64,000 bases of DNA from DASYXZ01 sp035308965 (GTDB lineage: Bacteria > Acidobacteriota > Terriglobia > UBA7540). The stretch covers positions 1-64,000 of the forward strand of contig DATGFN010000021.1 in assembly GCA_035308965.1 (NCBI GenBank). Reading direction: 5' to 3'. Position 1 is the stretch's first letter, and each line of letters starts with the position of its first letter. Shown here piece after piece: positions 36,283 through 43,534 of this stretch. The translations under genes were made by a program, and so were the position numbers. A model generated the notes under the pieces. It saw only the letters and a list, made by a program, of their open reading frames with translations, searched no databases and had not been told where the DNA came from.

Positions 36283-36380
36283 AAAGTTAAAAGGTAAAAG
36301 TTAAAGGGTAAAAGGAGAAAGCAAAAGGAGGGACGGTCGATGCGTCCGTCTTCTTTTTTAGCCTTTACCCTTTAAACTTT
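36283..36380. repeat. Heptamer-based inverted repeat between sucD and ndk
   Basis: The left arm 36283-36315 reads AAAGTTA, AAAGGTA, AAAGTTA, AAGGGTA, AAAGG in 7-base register. The right arm 36360-36380 (CCTTTACCC, TTTAAACTTT) is its inverse. The middle holds a small GC hairpin (GGACGGTCGATGCGTCC). The right arm runs into the sucD coding region and encodes its last residues. Confidence 0.7.
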
Positions 36381-37251
36381 GTTTAAGCGTTTCCCCGATC
36401 AATGCCGGGCTGGCGGCAACCTTAATGCCCGCGGCTTCCAGCGCCTGAATTTTGTCCGCCGCCGTCCCCTTGCCCCCGGAGATGATGGCGCCCGCGTGTC
36501 CCATGCGGCGGCCGGGGGGCGCGGTGCGTCCGGCGATGAATCCTACCACCGGCTTTTTCACATTCGCTTTTACGAACGCGGCCGCTTCTTCTTCCGCACT
36601 GCCGCCGATTTCGCCAATCATGATGATGGCTTCGGTTCCAGGGTCGTCATTCATCAGGCGGAGCGCGTCCACAAAATTCGTTCCAATGATAGGGTCGCCG
36701 CCGATGCCGATGCAGGTCGATTGCCCGATTCCTAAAGCGGTGAGCTGGCCCACGGCCTCGTAAGTCAGGGTGCCGCTTCGCGAGATTACGCCCACGCGGC
36801 CGGCCCGGTGGATGGACCCCGGCATGATGCCCACCTTGCATTTTCCCGGGGAAATAATTCCGGGACAATTGGGGCCGATCAGGCGCGATTTTGCTTTGGA
36901 AAGAAACTGGCGTACCCGAACCATGTCGAACGTCGGGATGCCTTCCGTAATTGCCACGATCAGCGGCAATCCAGCGTCGGCCGCTTCCATGATGGCGTCA
37001 GCAGCGAATGGGGGCGGCACGAAAATCACGGAAACATTGGCGCCTGTCGCTTCCACCGCTTCCCGCACAGTGTTGAAAACCGGAACGCCAGCGCCAGTTT
37101 CTGTCAGAGCTTTCGTTCCGCCTTTTCCTGGCGTGACTCCGGCCACAACTTTCGTGCCATAAGCGATAGCCTGAGTGGCATGAAATCCGCCTTCGCGGCC
37201 AGTAATGCCCTGGACCAGGAGGCGAGTATTTTCGTCAACGAGAATAGGCAT
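36358..37251 (-). CDS. sucD: Succinyl-CoA synthetase alpha subunit
   Basis: 297 residues. CoA-binding Rossmann part (LLVQGITGREGGFHATQAI), phosphohistidine loop GRMGHAGAIISGGKG. With SucC it makes succinate and NTP from succinyl-CoA in the TCA cycle. Two oddities: the last six residues SLKGKG are encoded by the heptamer repeat that extends toward ndk, and the bases before its ATG are repeat octamers with no ribosome site. The usual direct sucC-sucD coupling is broken by an inserted four-helix-bundle gene. Confidence 0.97.
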   Translation of the reverse strand: MPILVDENTRLLVQGITGREGGFHATQAIAYGTKVVAGVTPGKGGTKALTETGAGVPVFNTVREAVEATGANVSVIFVPPPFAADAIMEAADAGLPLIVAITEGIPTFDMVRVRQFLSKAKSRLIGPNCPGIISPGKCKVGIMPGSIHRAGRVGVISRSGTLTYEAVGQLTALGIGQSTCIGIGGDPIIGTNFVDALRLMNDDPGTEAIIMIGEIGGSAEEEAAAFVKANVKKPVVGFIAGRTAPPGRRMGHAGAIISGGKGTAADKIQALEAAGIKVAASPALIGETLKQSLKGKG

Positions 37252-37252
37252 A

Positions 37253-37290
37253 AGATTGATTCATTGGTTCATTGAATCATTGATTCAATA
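37253..37290. repeat. Octamer repeat block, sucD side
   Basis: AGATTG, TCATTG, TCATTG, TCATTG, TCAATA cores at 8-base steps. The stop codon of the four-helix-bundle gene (37285-37287) lies within it, and it touches the sucD ATG. Confidence 0.75.
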
Positions 37291-37656
37291 AAGCCTCGGT
37301 CGCCTGGCAGTGCGTTGCGAGGCGGCAAAGATCGCCAGGAGTTCACTCGCTTCCTTCAGCAGATCCTCCAGCCGGTCCTGCTTCACGATTGCAGTTTCCA
37401 CTAGGAGTTCAAGCCAGAAGATAGTTTCATCTATTTCCTCCACCACGATCCCTATCTTCGCAATAAACTCCGCTTTTGACCTTGCCCTACAAACCGCACG
37501 ATAATTTGCTGCGACTGACGTCCCTGATCGCAAGACTTGTTTCCCGAGAATTCGCGATTCGTCGGTTCTTGGGAGTGCCCGAAACAGCTTGACGATGCGA
37601 ATGGCAAATAGTTTTGACCGTTTCTTCAGCTCCACGGATTGGTAAGTCTCTGCCAT
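37285..37656 (-). CDS. Four-helix bundle protein (S23/IVS-like)
   Basis: 123 residues of the four-helix-bundle family first seen encoded in 23S rRNA intervening sequences and related to the Avd proteins of diversity-generating retroelements. Typical blocks are KLFAIRIVKLFRALPRTDES, GKQVLRSGTSVAANYRAVC, RSKAEFIAKIGIVVEEIDET and FWLELLVETAIV. The C terminus is basic (RTARRPRLY). Cellular role is unknown; the fold forms basic pentamers thought to bind nucleic acid. No strong ribosome site is seen. It sits inside the sucC-sucD operon between inverted octamer blocks, with its own stop inside one of them. Confidence 0.93.
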   Translation of the reverse strand: MAETYQSVELKKRSKLFAIRIVKLFRALPRTDESRILGKQVLRSGTSVAANYRAVCRARSKAEFIAKIGIVVEEIDETIFWLELLVETAIVKQDRLEDLLKEASELLAIFAASQRTARRPRLY

Positions 37657-37663
37657 CCGAAAA

Positions 37664-37699
37664 ATGATTCAATGAATCAATGAACCAATGACTCAATTC
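37664..37699. repeat. Octamer repeat block, sucC side
   Basis: CAATGA cores at 37670, 37678 and 37686 and CAATTC at 37694. Inverted relative to 37253-37290; the outer 21 bases of the two blocks match at 20 positions. The sucC stop codon overlaps its outer edge. Confidence 0.75.
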
Positions 37700-38856
37700 C
37701 TCGCCAGCGCGACCACTTTCTCGGCGCCGTCCTTCATGTTGGCGGCGACGGTGAAATTCAGCCCTGACTCGCGCAGAATTTTCTGTCCCAACTCGACATT
37801 CGTGCCTTCCAGCCGTACCACCACCGGAGTTTTGAAGCCAAGCGACTTGGCGGCGGCAACCACGCCGTTGGCGACGATATCGCAGCGCATGATTCCGCCA
37901 AATATATTGATAAACACGGCGCGCACGTTTGGGTCACTCAAAATAATTTCAAAGCCGTGTTTCACCTGGGTCTCGTTGGCGCCGCCGCCTACGTCCAGGA
38001 AATTGGCCGGACGCCCGCCCGCATACTGAATAATGTCCATGGTAGCCATGGCCAGTCCGGCGCCGTTCACCATGCAGCCCACGCTTCCATCCAGACGGAT
38101 ATAGTTCAGCCCGAAATTGGTGGCCTTCACCTCAAGCGGATCTTCTTCGTCGAAATCGCGCAACTCGCGAATGTCCTGATGTCGGAAGAGCGCGTTGTCG
38201 TCAAAATTCATTTTGGCGTCGAGCGCCAGCAGACGGCCGTCCTTGGTGACCACGAAAGGATTGATCTCGGCGAGCGAAGCGTCGGTGGCTTCGAAAGCCC
38301 GGTAGAGATTGGAGAGGAATTTCACCGCATCGTTCACGCGCGCGCTATCCAGCCCCAGGCCGAAAGCGATCTTGCGCGCCTGAAACGCCTGGAATCCGAC
38401 GGCAGGGTCAATGAATTCTTTCAGGATTTTTTCCGGATGTTCGGCAGCCACCACTTCAATTTCCATCCCGCCCTCGGTGGAGGCCATGAAGACCGGTTGC
38501 CCTGTGCCTCGATCCATCACCAGGCCCAAATATAATTCTCGCGTTACTTCGAGACCTTCCTCGATCAAAACACGCTTCACCAACCGCCCTTCCGGCCCGG
38601 TCTGGTGCGTCACCAGCGTCATGCCCAGAATTTCACCCGCCCGTTTTTCCGCCTCTTCAGGGTTGTGGGCAAGCTTCACGCCGCCGCCCTTGCCGCGCCC
38701 ACCGGCGTGGATCTGGGCTTTCACCACTACTGTGCCGCCACCCAGGTCTGCGGCCACGGCGCGAGCTTCGTCACGGTTCTGGATCACCTGGCCGCGTGGA
38801 ACAGTCACTCCGTATCGCGACAAAATCTGCTTGGCCTGATATTCGTGGATTTTCAT
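37693..38856 (-). CDS. sucC: Succinyl-CoA synthetase beta subunit
   Basis: 387 residues, standard length. ATP-grasp fold: MKIHEYQAKQILSRYGV, VKAQIHAGGRGKGGGVKLA, the C-terminal CoA-ligase part with GSVGCMVNGAGLAMATMDII and NIFGGIMRCDIVANGV. Catalyses the nucleotide-binding half of succinyl-CoA synthetase. It heads a minus-strand run sucC, four-helix bundle gene, sucD, ndk, DUF2905, xseA. The ribosome site before the ATG is weak and a TCAGTTG heptamer block lies 10 bp upstream. Confidence 0.98.
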   Translation of the reverse strand: MKIHEYQAKQILSRYGVTVPRGQVIQNRDEARAVAADLGGGTVVVKAQIHAGGRGKGGGVKLAHNPEEAEKRAGEILGMTLVTHQTGPEGRLVKRVLIEEGLEVTRELYLGLVMDRGTGQPVFMASTEGGMEIEVVAAEHPEKILKEFIDPAVGFQAFQARKIAFGLGLDSARVNDAVKFLSNLYRAFEATDASLAEINPFVVTKDGRLLALDAKMNFDDNALFRHQDIRELRDFDEEDPLEVKATNFGLNYIRLDGSVGCMVNGAGLAMATMDIIQYAGGRPANFLDVGGGANETQVKHGFEIILSDPNVRAVFINIFGGIMRCDIVANGVVAAAKSLGFKTPVVVRLEGTNVELGQKILRESGLNFTVAANMKDGAEKVVALARN

Positions 38857-38865
38857 TTTTGAAAG

Positions 38866-38890
38866 AAGTCAGTTGTCAGTGGTCAGTTGA
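38866..38890. repeat. TCAGTTG heptamer block upstream of sucC
   Basis: TCAGTTG (38869), TCAGTGG (38876) and TCAGTTG (38883) in exact 7-base steps, in the leader of sucC. A third repeat unit type in the same operon. Confidence 0.6.
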
Positions 38891-39007
38891 AGCCAGCCAC
38901 GCTACAATCAGGAATCGAACTGATTGCGGAATGAAAAAGTATAGGCAAACTGGGGGAAAATTGCAACGCGCCACAGGAGGTAGTGGTGTCCGGAATTATA
39001 TCCGGTG

Positions 39008-39071
39008 GGAGCGCGGGCGTCTCGCCCGCTCTTTCTTTATCATTAAATTGCGGGCGAGACGCCCGCGCTCC
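39008..39071. repeat. Perfect 22-bp inverted repeat
   Basis: Arms at 39008-39029 and 39050-39071 are exact inverse complements with a 20-base A/T-rich loop; each arm itself holds a GCGGGCG/CGCCCGC palindrome. It is preceded at 38981 by TAGTGGTGTC, the same start as the elements at 5380 and 15955. It lies between the divergent sucC and cupin genes, 35 bp before the cupin ATG. Confidence 0.8.
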
Positions 39072-39105
39072 TAGGGTAAATTGGCACTACGCAGCCGGCA
39101 GATCT

Positions 39106-39465
39106 ATGGACAAAATTAACCTCGCGCAGAAATTCAGTCTCTTCAAGGAACATTGGAGCCCAAAGATTGTGGCGGAGCTGAACGGGCAATATGTGAAGCT
39201 GGTGAAATTCTCGGGAGAGTTCGTCTGGCATCATCACGATCACGAGGACGAACTTTTCCTGGTGGTCAAAGGAAAACTGGTAATGCATTTTAAGGAACGC
39301 GATGTGGCCGTGGAAGAAGGCGAGTTCATTGTTGTTCCCCGAGGAGTGGAACATAAGCCCGAAGCCGTTGGTGAGGCCCACGTAGTACTTTTCGAGCCTA
39401 AGTCCACCTTGAATACGGGAAATGTGCGCAACGAGAGGACACTCGAAGAGCTCGAAAGAGTCTAA
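39106..39465 (+). CDS. Cupin domain protein
   Basis: 119 residues from the ATG at 39106; the frame runs back into the repeat, so that part is discarded. Cupin motif 1 is WHHHDHEDELFLVVKGKL, giving three His and a Glu for metal binding; motif 2 is VVPRGVEHKPEA. Small cupins of this type are of unknown function, possibly dioxygenase- or isomerase-like. No ribosome site is obvious. Confidence 0.87.
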   Translation: MDKINLAQKFSLFKEHWSPKIVAELNGQYVKLVKFSGEFVWHHHDHEDELFLVVKGKLVMHFKERDVAVEEGEFIVVPRGVEHKPEAVGEAHVVLFEPKSTLNTGNVRNERTLEELERV

Positions 39466-39487
39466 CAAGCTGCGGATTGCGCCGCAG

Positions 39488-39577
39488 GCGCCTTGGAATG
39501 CGGGAGCGCCAGGCTCCCGCCTTTCTTTCTATTTACTCGATACATGGCGGCAGCTTTCCTGCCGCACTCCAAGGCGC
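39488..39577. repeat. Inverted repeat in the trpD leader
   Basis: GCGCCTTGGAATGCGG (39488-39503) pairs with CCGCACTCCAAGGCGC (39562-39577) at 15 of 16 positions; an inner hairpin GGGAGCGCCAGGCTCCC follows the left arm. It ends 35 bp ahead of the trpD start. It could act as an RNA structure, but no leader peptide with Trp codons is visible. Confidence 0.7.
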
Positions 39578-39612
39578 TTCGCGCATTCCCGTCTGGGCAG
39601 CTGAAGGCTGCT

Positions 39613-40677
39613 GTGACAACCATGTACTTAGACTGGGCGGTTCAGAAACTGAGCGATGGTTCAGACCTCACCCGCGAGGAAGCGGGACGCGTGTGTGAAG
39701 AGCTGTTTTCAGGCAACGTGCCCGATGATGAGATTGTGGCCCTCCTGGTGGCCATGCGGAATAAAGGCGAAACGGCCGACGAGCTGGTGGGTTTTGCCAA
39801 GGTGATGCGCGCCCGCGCCACGGAGACTCTGCTACTTGCGGGCGTGGACCAGGAAGCCCTTCATCGCGCCGGGCCGCTGCTCGACACCTGCGGAACGGGA
39901 GGTGACGGCGCGGGCACGTTCAATGTGTCGACTGCCGCCGCGCTCGTCGCCGCCGCTGCCGGAGTGCGGGTGGCCAAGCACGGCAACCGGTCGATCTCCA
40001 GCCGCTGCGGCAGCGCGGATGTGCTTGAAGCTCTGGGCGTGGTGATTGACATGCCTCTAGCTCAGATCCCCGCCTGCCTGGAGCATGCCGGCATCGTCTT
40101 TCTTTTTGCCCCCCACCTGCACCTGGCCACCCGGCACGTGATGAATGCCCGGCGAAGTCTGAAGGGCAAGACCGTATTCAACCTTCTCGGGCCGCTCACC
40201 AATCCTTTGGGAGCTTCCGTCCAGTTGCTCGGAGTCTTTGACCGCTCGCGCACAGAAATGGTGGCCCAGGCCGCGGCCGCCGTGGGCACGCCAAGGGCTC
40301 TGGTGGTGGCAGCGCATGATGGGATTGATGAAATCTCGACCACGGGACCGACCCAGGTTTCGGAAGTTGACCGCGGCATGGTGAAGACCCGGGACATTAA
40401 TCCTGAAGATTTCAAATTGCCCCGCGCTCCCGCGGGCGCATTGACGGGCGGGGACGCCAAAACCAACGCAGAAATTCTTCGCCGGATATTTGACGGCGAG
40501 CGCGGCCCCTATCGAGACGTCGTTCTGGCCAACGCCTCCGCGGCCTTGGTGATGGCGGGAAAGGCCGGAAACCTTTTGCAAGGAGTCGAAATAGCCGCCG
40601 CGGCCCTGGACTCCGGCGCCGCTCGGCGCACTCTCGCAGCCTTGAAGGATTTCACTCAAAGTACGAAGTCGAGTTAG
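39613..40677 (+). CDS. trpD: Anthranilate phosphoribosyltransferase
   Basis: 354 residues from the GTG at 39613 (GAAGG five bases ahead); ATG at 39622 gives MYLDWAVQKL and is the alternative. The frame is open back into the repeat at 39493. PRPP-binding loop DTCGTGGDGAGTFNVST, the KHGNRSISSRCGSADVLEA block, and RSLKGKTVFNLLGPLTNP identify it. It joins anthranilate to PRPP in tryptophan synthesis. No other trp gene is present nearby. Confidence 0.95.
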   Translation: MTTMYLDWAVQKLSDGSDLTREEAGRVCEELFSGNVPDDEIVALLVAMRNKGETADELVGFAKVMRARATETLLLAGVDQEALHRAGPLLDTCGTGGDGAGTFNVSTAAALVAAAAGVRVAKHGNRSISSRCGSADVLEALGVVIDMPLAQIPACLEHAGIVFLFAPHLHLATRHVMNARRSLKGKTVFNLLGPLTNPLGASVQLLGVFDRSRTEMVAQAAAAVGTPRALVVAAHDGIDEISTTGPTQVSEVDRGMVKTRDINPEDFKLPRAPAGALTGGDAKTNAEILRRIFDGERGPYRDVVLANASAALVMAGKAGNLLQGVEIAAAALDSGAARRTLAALKDFTQSTKSS

Positions 40678-40686
40678 AGGGTTTCG

Positions 40687-41721
40687 CTACTTTCCGCCCA
40701 CGGTGCTGCCTGGGTCAGTGTCTTCCCGGAAGGCGAATTTCTTTTCCAGTGCGTCGTAGGGTTTCCCGTCAACTTCCACATAGGGATACACAAAGTAATT
40801 TAAAGGTGGCCCATCCTGGCGAGGCGCCAACTCCAGATCGCGGCCAATGGTAAACTGCACGCGGTTGGAATCGAGTGACCCAAAGAAAAAATCATGTTTA
40901 GCCGGATCCTTCCACGCTTCGGAAATATCCACCGGCACCCAGCCCGTTCCCGTGACGTAATACTCCGCCCAACAGTGGTATCCCGCAATGTCGCCTTGAT
41001 TTGAATTCGCAGGCAGCGGGAAGCCAATCTCAAACCGAGCCGGAATATTTTCCGCGCGCATCATGGAGATAAAGAGCGAATGGAAGTCGGTGCAGTTGCC
41101 GTGCTTGGCGTCGCACGCCCACAGGGAGTCGCCGCGCCCCCAGCCCGTGCCTGACTTGTCATAGCGCAGGGTTTTGAACACGTAGTCGTAAAGGGCGTGC
41201 GCCTTTTCCACAGTCCCCTGCTTGCCCTGAGTGTTGGCCTCGGCCAATTCCCTCATCTTCCCGTCAATGGGCACCAGCCGGTCCGGCTGAAGAAACCGGT
41301 TGACCTCTTCGGGAATCTTTTGCGTTTCACCGTTGTAGCGCATCAGGTCCTCATAACTTCCTTTGGAGTATTCCTTTCGCGCCACCAAGTATTCGAGCGT
41401 AATCGTCGCGGTAGCTTCCTTGGGGTTGCGGATGTCGGCGTAGAGGATTTGATTGTGGTATTCCGGGTCGCGGCTCATGTGGGTGGGCACCAGACTGGAA
41501 ATGTTTTTTAAAGTCACTTGCTGATTCGAGTCGGACTGGGCGACGGGAATCCAGATGCGCACTTGATGGTCTTCCGGTGAAAGGCCCTTCACGGTGACGT
41601 TGTAAGTGAAATGAAACTTCCGCACATGGGCGGGAGTTTCAACGGGCGCATCGCGCGCAGTGACCGCCATGATCAAAACTGCGCCCACGATTGCCATCAT
41701 TCGCGTGATATTCAATTTCAT
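40687..41721 (-). CDS. Exported transglutaminase-like protein
   Basis: 344 residues with a signal peptide (AIVGAVLIMAVTA). An N-terminal beta domain (FTYNVTVKGLSPEDHQVRIW) precedes the transglutaminase-like core; the Cys-His-Asp triad reads GNCTDFHSL, GYHCWAEYY and VPVDISEAW. Bacterial members are usually proteases or peptidoglycan-linked enzymes rather than true transglutaminases. GGAGG five bases before the ATG fixes the start. It converges on trpD with only 9 bp between stops. Confidence 0.9.
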   Translation of the reverse strand: MKLNITRMMAIVGAVLIMAVTARDAPVETPAHVRKFHFTYNVTVKGLSPEDHQVRIWIPVAQSDSNQQVTLKNISSLVPTHMSRDPEYHNQILYADIRNPKEATATITLEYLVARKEYSKGSYEDLMRYNGETQKIPEEVNRFLQPDRLVPIDGKMRELAEANTQGKQGTVEKAHALYDYVFKTLRYDKSGTGWGRGDSLWACDAKHGNCTDFHSLFISMMRAENIPARFEIGFPLPANSNQGDIAGYHCWAEYYVTGTGWVPVDISEAWKDPAKHDFFFGSLDSNRVQFTIGRDLELAPRQDGPPLNYFVYPYVEVDGKPYDALEKKFAFREDTDPGSTVGGK

Positions 41722-41754
41722 GGCTTCCTCCGCAAAACGCCGCAGTGCAAGAGG

Positions 41755-42582
41755 CTATGGTTGCGGTGCGTTGAGACGTTCCCACACTTCGCGAAACAGC
41801 GCAATGGAGCCCGGAGCAAATCCCGCGTAGTGATTGTTGAAGTAGGCGTAGACGGTCAATCGCCGGGCGAGCAATCGCCGGATCTCCGGAATCCATGCTT
41901 CCATCTCGCTCTTGCGGTCCACTAGAATTCGGTCCCAGTGTTCGGTCTTCTCCTCGATCCCTTTCCGGTCGCCGAGAAAGCGAATGTAAGTGAAACCGCC
42001 CGTGACCATGTCGAATTTCTGAAGCAATTGCTGGACCGGCGGCATCCAGGGATGGTCGATGAGCGCCAGGGCGATCTTATGGTTGCGCAGCAAGTCCAGA
42101 AACTGTTCACTGATCCAGCCTTTGTTGCGGACTTCAAGCGCGTAGGAGTGATCGCCCGGGAGCTTCTCCAAAAAAGGTTTCAGGCGGGCGAGGAATTCTT
42201 CAGGCCGCGCAAATGCTTTTTTATTGAAATATGGAAACTGCATGAGCAAGGGGCCCTGCTTGTCGCCCAGCAGGTCCATGGCGCCAAGGAATTCAGCAAC
42301 GTCATCCTCGCAATCCACCAGGACTTTTTCGTGAGTAATGGCGCCCGGAAATTTGGCCGCAAAGAGAAAGCCAGAGGGAGTGCGCTCGCGCCAGTTTTTT
42401 ACCATGGAGGGAGCGGGAGAACGATAATAAGTGGAATCGACTTCCACCGTGTCAAAATGCTGGCTATATTCGCCCAGAAAACTCGCGGCCGGTGTGCCGG
42501 GCGGATAAAACACGCCCACCCAATCTTCGCTTGACCAGCTTGACGTGCCCAGGCGCAGGTTAGGAATGTTGGACGTCGGCAT
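41755..42582 (-). CDS. DUF72 domain protein
   Basis: 275 residues from the ATG at 42582; the longer frame up to 42819 would overlap fmdB in another frame and carries no conserved sequence. TIM-barrel DUF72 marks: LRLGTSSWSSEDWVGVFYPP, FDTVEVDSTYYRSP, FLFAAKFPGAITHEK and AYFNNHYAGFAPGSI. Function is unknown. Confidence 0.9.
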   Translation of the reverse strand: MPTSNIPNLRLGTSSWSSEDWVGVFYPPGTPAASFLGEYSQHFDTVEVDSTYYRSPAPSMVKNWRERTPSGFLFAAKFPGAITHEKVLVDCEDDVAEFLGAMDLLGDKQGPLLMQFPYFNKKAFARPEEFLARLKPFLEKLPGDHSYALEVRNKGWISEQFLDLLRNHKIALALIDHPWMPPVQQLLQKFDMVTGGFTYIRFLGDRKGIEEKTEHWDRILVDRKSEMEAWIPEIRRLLARRLTVYAYFNNHYAGFAPGSIALFREVWERLNAPQP

Positions 42583-42610
42583 GGGATGAACTCGCGGCGG
42601 GGTGTGGCGA

Positions 42611-42829
42611 CTACTCCTGGCACATGCCGCGCCTTGGGGCGCCGCACGCGCAAGGGCCGGATTCTGATGCAGCGGATTTGGCCGAGGGTCCTGAGACAGC
42701 GAACACAGAAAGAAGTTGCGTAACTTTTCTGCTCTCGCACTTCTTGCAGGCCACAGCAGTGGAAGACGAAGCCACGATCTTTTCAAACTTGTTTCCGCAT
42801 TCGCGGCACTGGTATTCAAAAATGGGCAT
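42611..42829 (-). CDS. FmdB-type zinc ribbon protein
   Basis: 72 residues. N-terminal FmdB ribbon MPIFEYQCRECGNKFEKIV with the second Cys pair ACKKCES; a further Cys cluster (CACGAPRRGMC) ends the protein. Usually annotated as a regulatory protein from one early study; actual role unknown. GAGG lies six bases before the ATG. Confidence 0.9.
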   Translation of the reverse strand: MPIFEYQCRECGNKFEKIVASSSTAVACKKCESRKVTQLLSVFAVSGPSAKSAASESGPCACGAPRRGMCQE

Positions 42830-42986
42830 AGGGGGCCTCGTCAGCAGCTTGGCGAAGAATCCAATATATCGAAATCAAAGATTGCTTTCAAGCCTGTCGT
42901 TTATGTTAGTCTTGGAAGAGGCGAGAAGCGTTGGGCAGAGCCCCATTTCATGCGGGTCGGCTTCAAGTGCCCCTATGGAATAACGC

Positions 42987-43015
42987 TTGACAGCCCCATG
43001 TTTATTGATTAGAGT
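42987..43015 (+). promoter_or_regulatory. Candidate sigma70 promoter for the HU gene
   Basis: TTGACA at 42987-42992, a 17-base spacer, TAGAGT at 43010-43015, about 60 bp before the HU start codon. Confidence 0.5.
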
Positions 43016-43073
43016 GTCGCCCTGCCATCATGGCAAGGACCCCACAAATCCAAAATCGAGAGAGGAGTAAAAA

Positions 43074-43373
43074 ATGGCGAAAGCGATGACCAAGTCCCAA
43101 GTGGTTTCGCACCTGGCTGAGCACGCGGGAATTCAAAAGAAAGCCGCGGCTTCGGTTCTGGAAGAAATCGCGAATCTGGCGACAAAAGAATGCAAGAAAG
43201 GCGGACAGTTCGTAATCCCCGGACTGGGCAAGGCCGTGAAAGCAAACCGTAAGGCCCGCATGGGCCGCAATCCTCAAACCGGCGAGCCTATTTCGATCCC
43301 GGCTAAGACCGTGGTCAAGTTCCGTCTTGCCAAGGCGTTCAAAGACGCCGTGGTTCCTCCCAAAAAGAAATAA
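43074..43373 (+). CDS. HU-family DNA-binding protein
   Basis: 99 residues, normal HU length. KSQVVSHLAEHAGIQKKAAA opens the helical base; FVIPGLGKAVKANRKARMGR followed by NPQTGEPISIPAKTVVKFR is the beta-arm signature with the intercalating Pro region. It bends and compacts DNA. The ribosome site GAGAGGAG lies close before the ATG, and a good promoter precedes it. A GC hairpin follows. Confidence 0.95.
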   Translation: MAKAMTKSQVVSHLAEHAGIQKKAAASVLEEIANLATKECKKGGQFVIPGLGKAVKANRKARMGRNPQTGEPISIPAKTVVKFRLAKAFKDAVVPPKKK

Positions 43374-43386
43374 CTTTGCGCGGCAA

Positions 43387-43413
43387 GGCGGCGGACCCTC
43401 GCGATCCGCCGCC
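43387..43413 (+). terminator. GC hairpin after the HU gene
   Basis: GGCGGCGGA (43387-43395) pairs perfectly with TCCGCCGCC (43405-43413) across a 9-base loop, 13 bp past the HU stop. No T-run follows, so termination is only inferred from position. Confidence 0.45.
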
Positions 43414-43534
43414 CGCGCCGGCAGTTAGTGCCTCGCTTCCACATTACCTTTGTGGGTGATACCTATTAGTGTCTCTCGCGGCCCCGGCAGATTCTGACAC
43501 GAAGTTCTGTAAGGGAAATAGTGCTAAAGGTGGA

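Larger units (their letters stand above)
37253..37699. mobile_element. Putative four-helix-bundle insertion cassette in sucCD
   Basis: A unit of about 446 bp consisting of a four-helix-bundle gene bracketed by inverted octamer blocks. It lies exactly between the sucD start codon (at 37249-37251) and the sucC stop codon (37693-37695). The left block has TCATTG-type cores at 37253, 37261, 37269, 37277 and 37285; the right block has the reverse CAATGA-type cores at 37670, 37678, 37686 and 37694, both in strict 8-base steps. No transposase is encoded. Mobility is inferred from the placement and from the gene-less relative at 61166-61269. Confidence 0.5.

Noticed and set aside
37253..37699. CRISPR-like reading of the octamer blocks
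   Set aside because: Units are 8 bases without spacers and are inverted around a gene; no cas genes.
37253..37699. Classical insertion sequence
   Set aside because: No transposase; the only gene is a four-helix-bundle protein and no target duplication is evident.
39466..39612. trp attenuator
   Set aside because: No short leader peptide with Trp codons and no terminator T-run; the palindrome looks like a repeat.
42583..42819. N-terminal extension of the DUF72 protein
   Set aside because: It would overlap fmdB in another frame and is Arg/Ala-rich shadow sequence; DUF72 homology starts at 42582.
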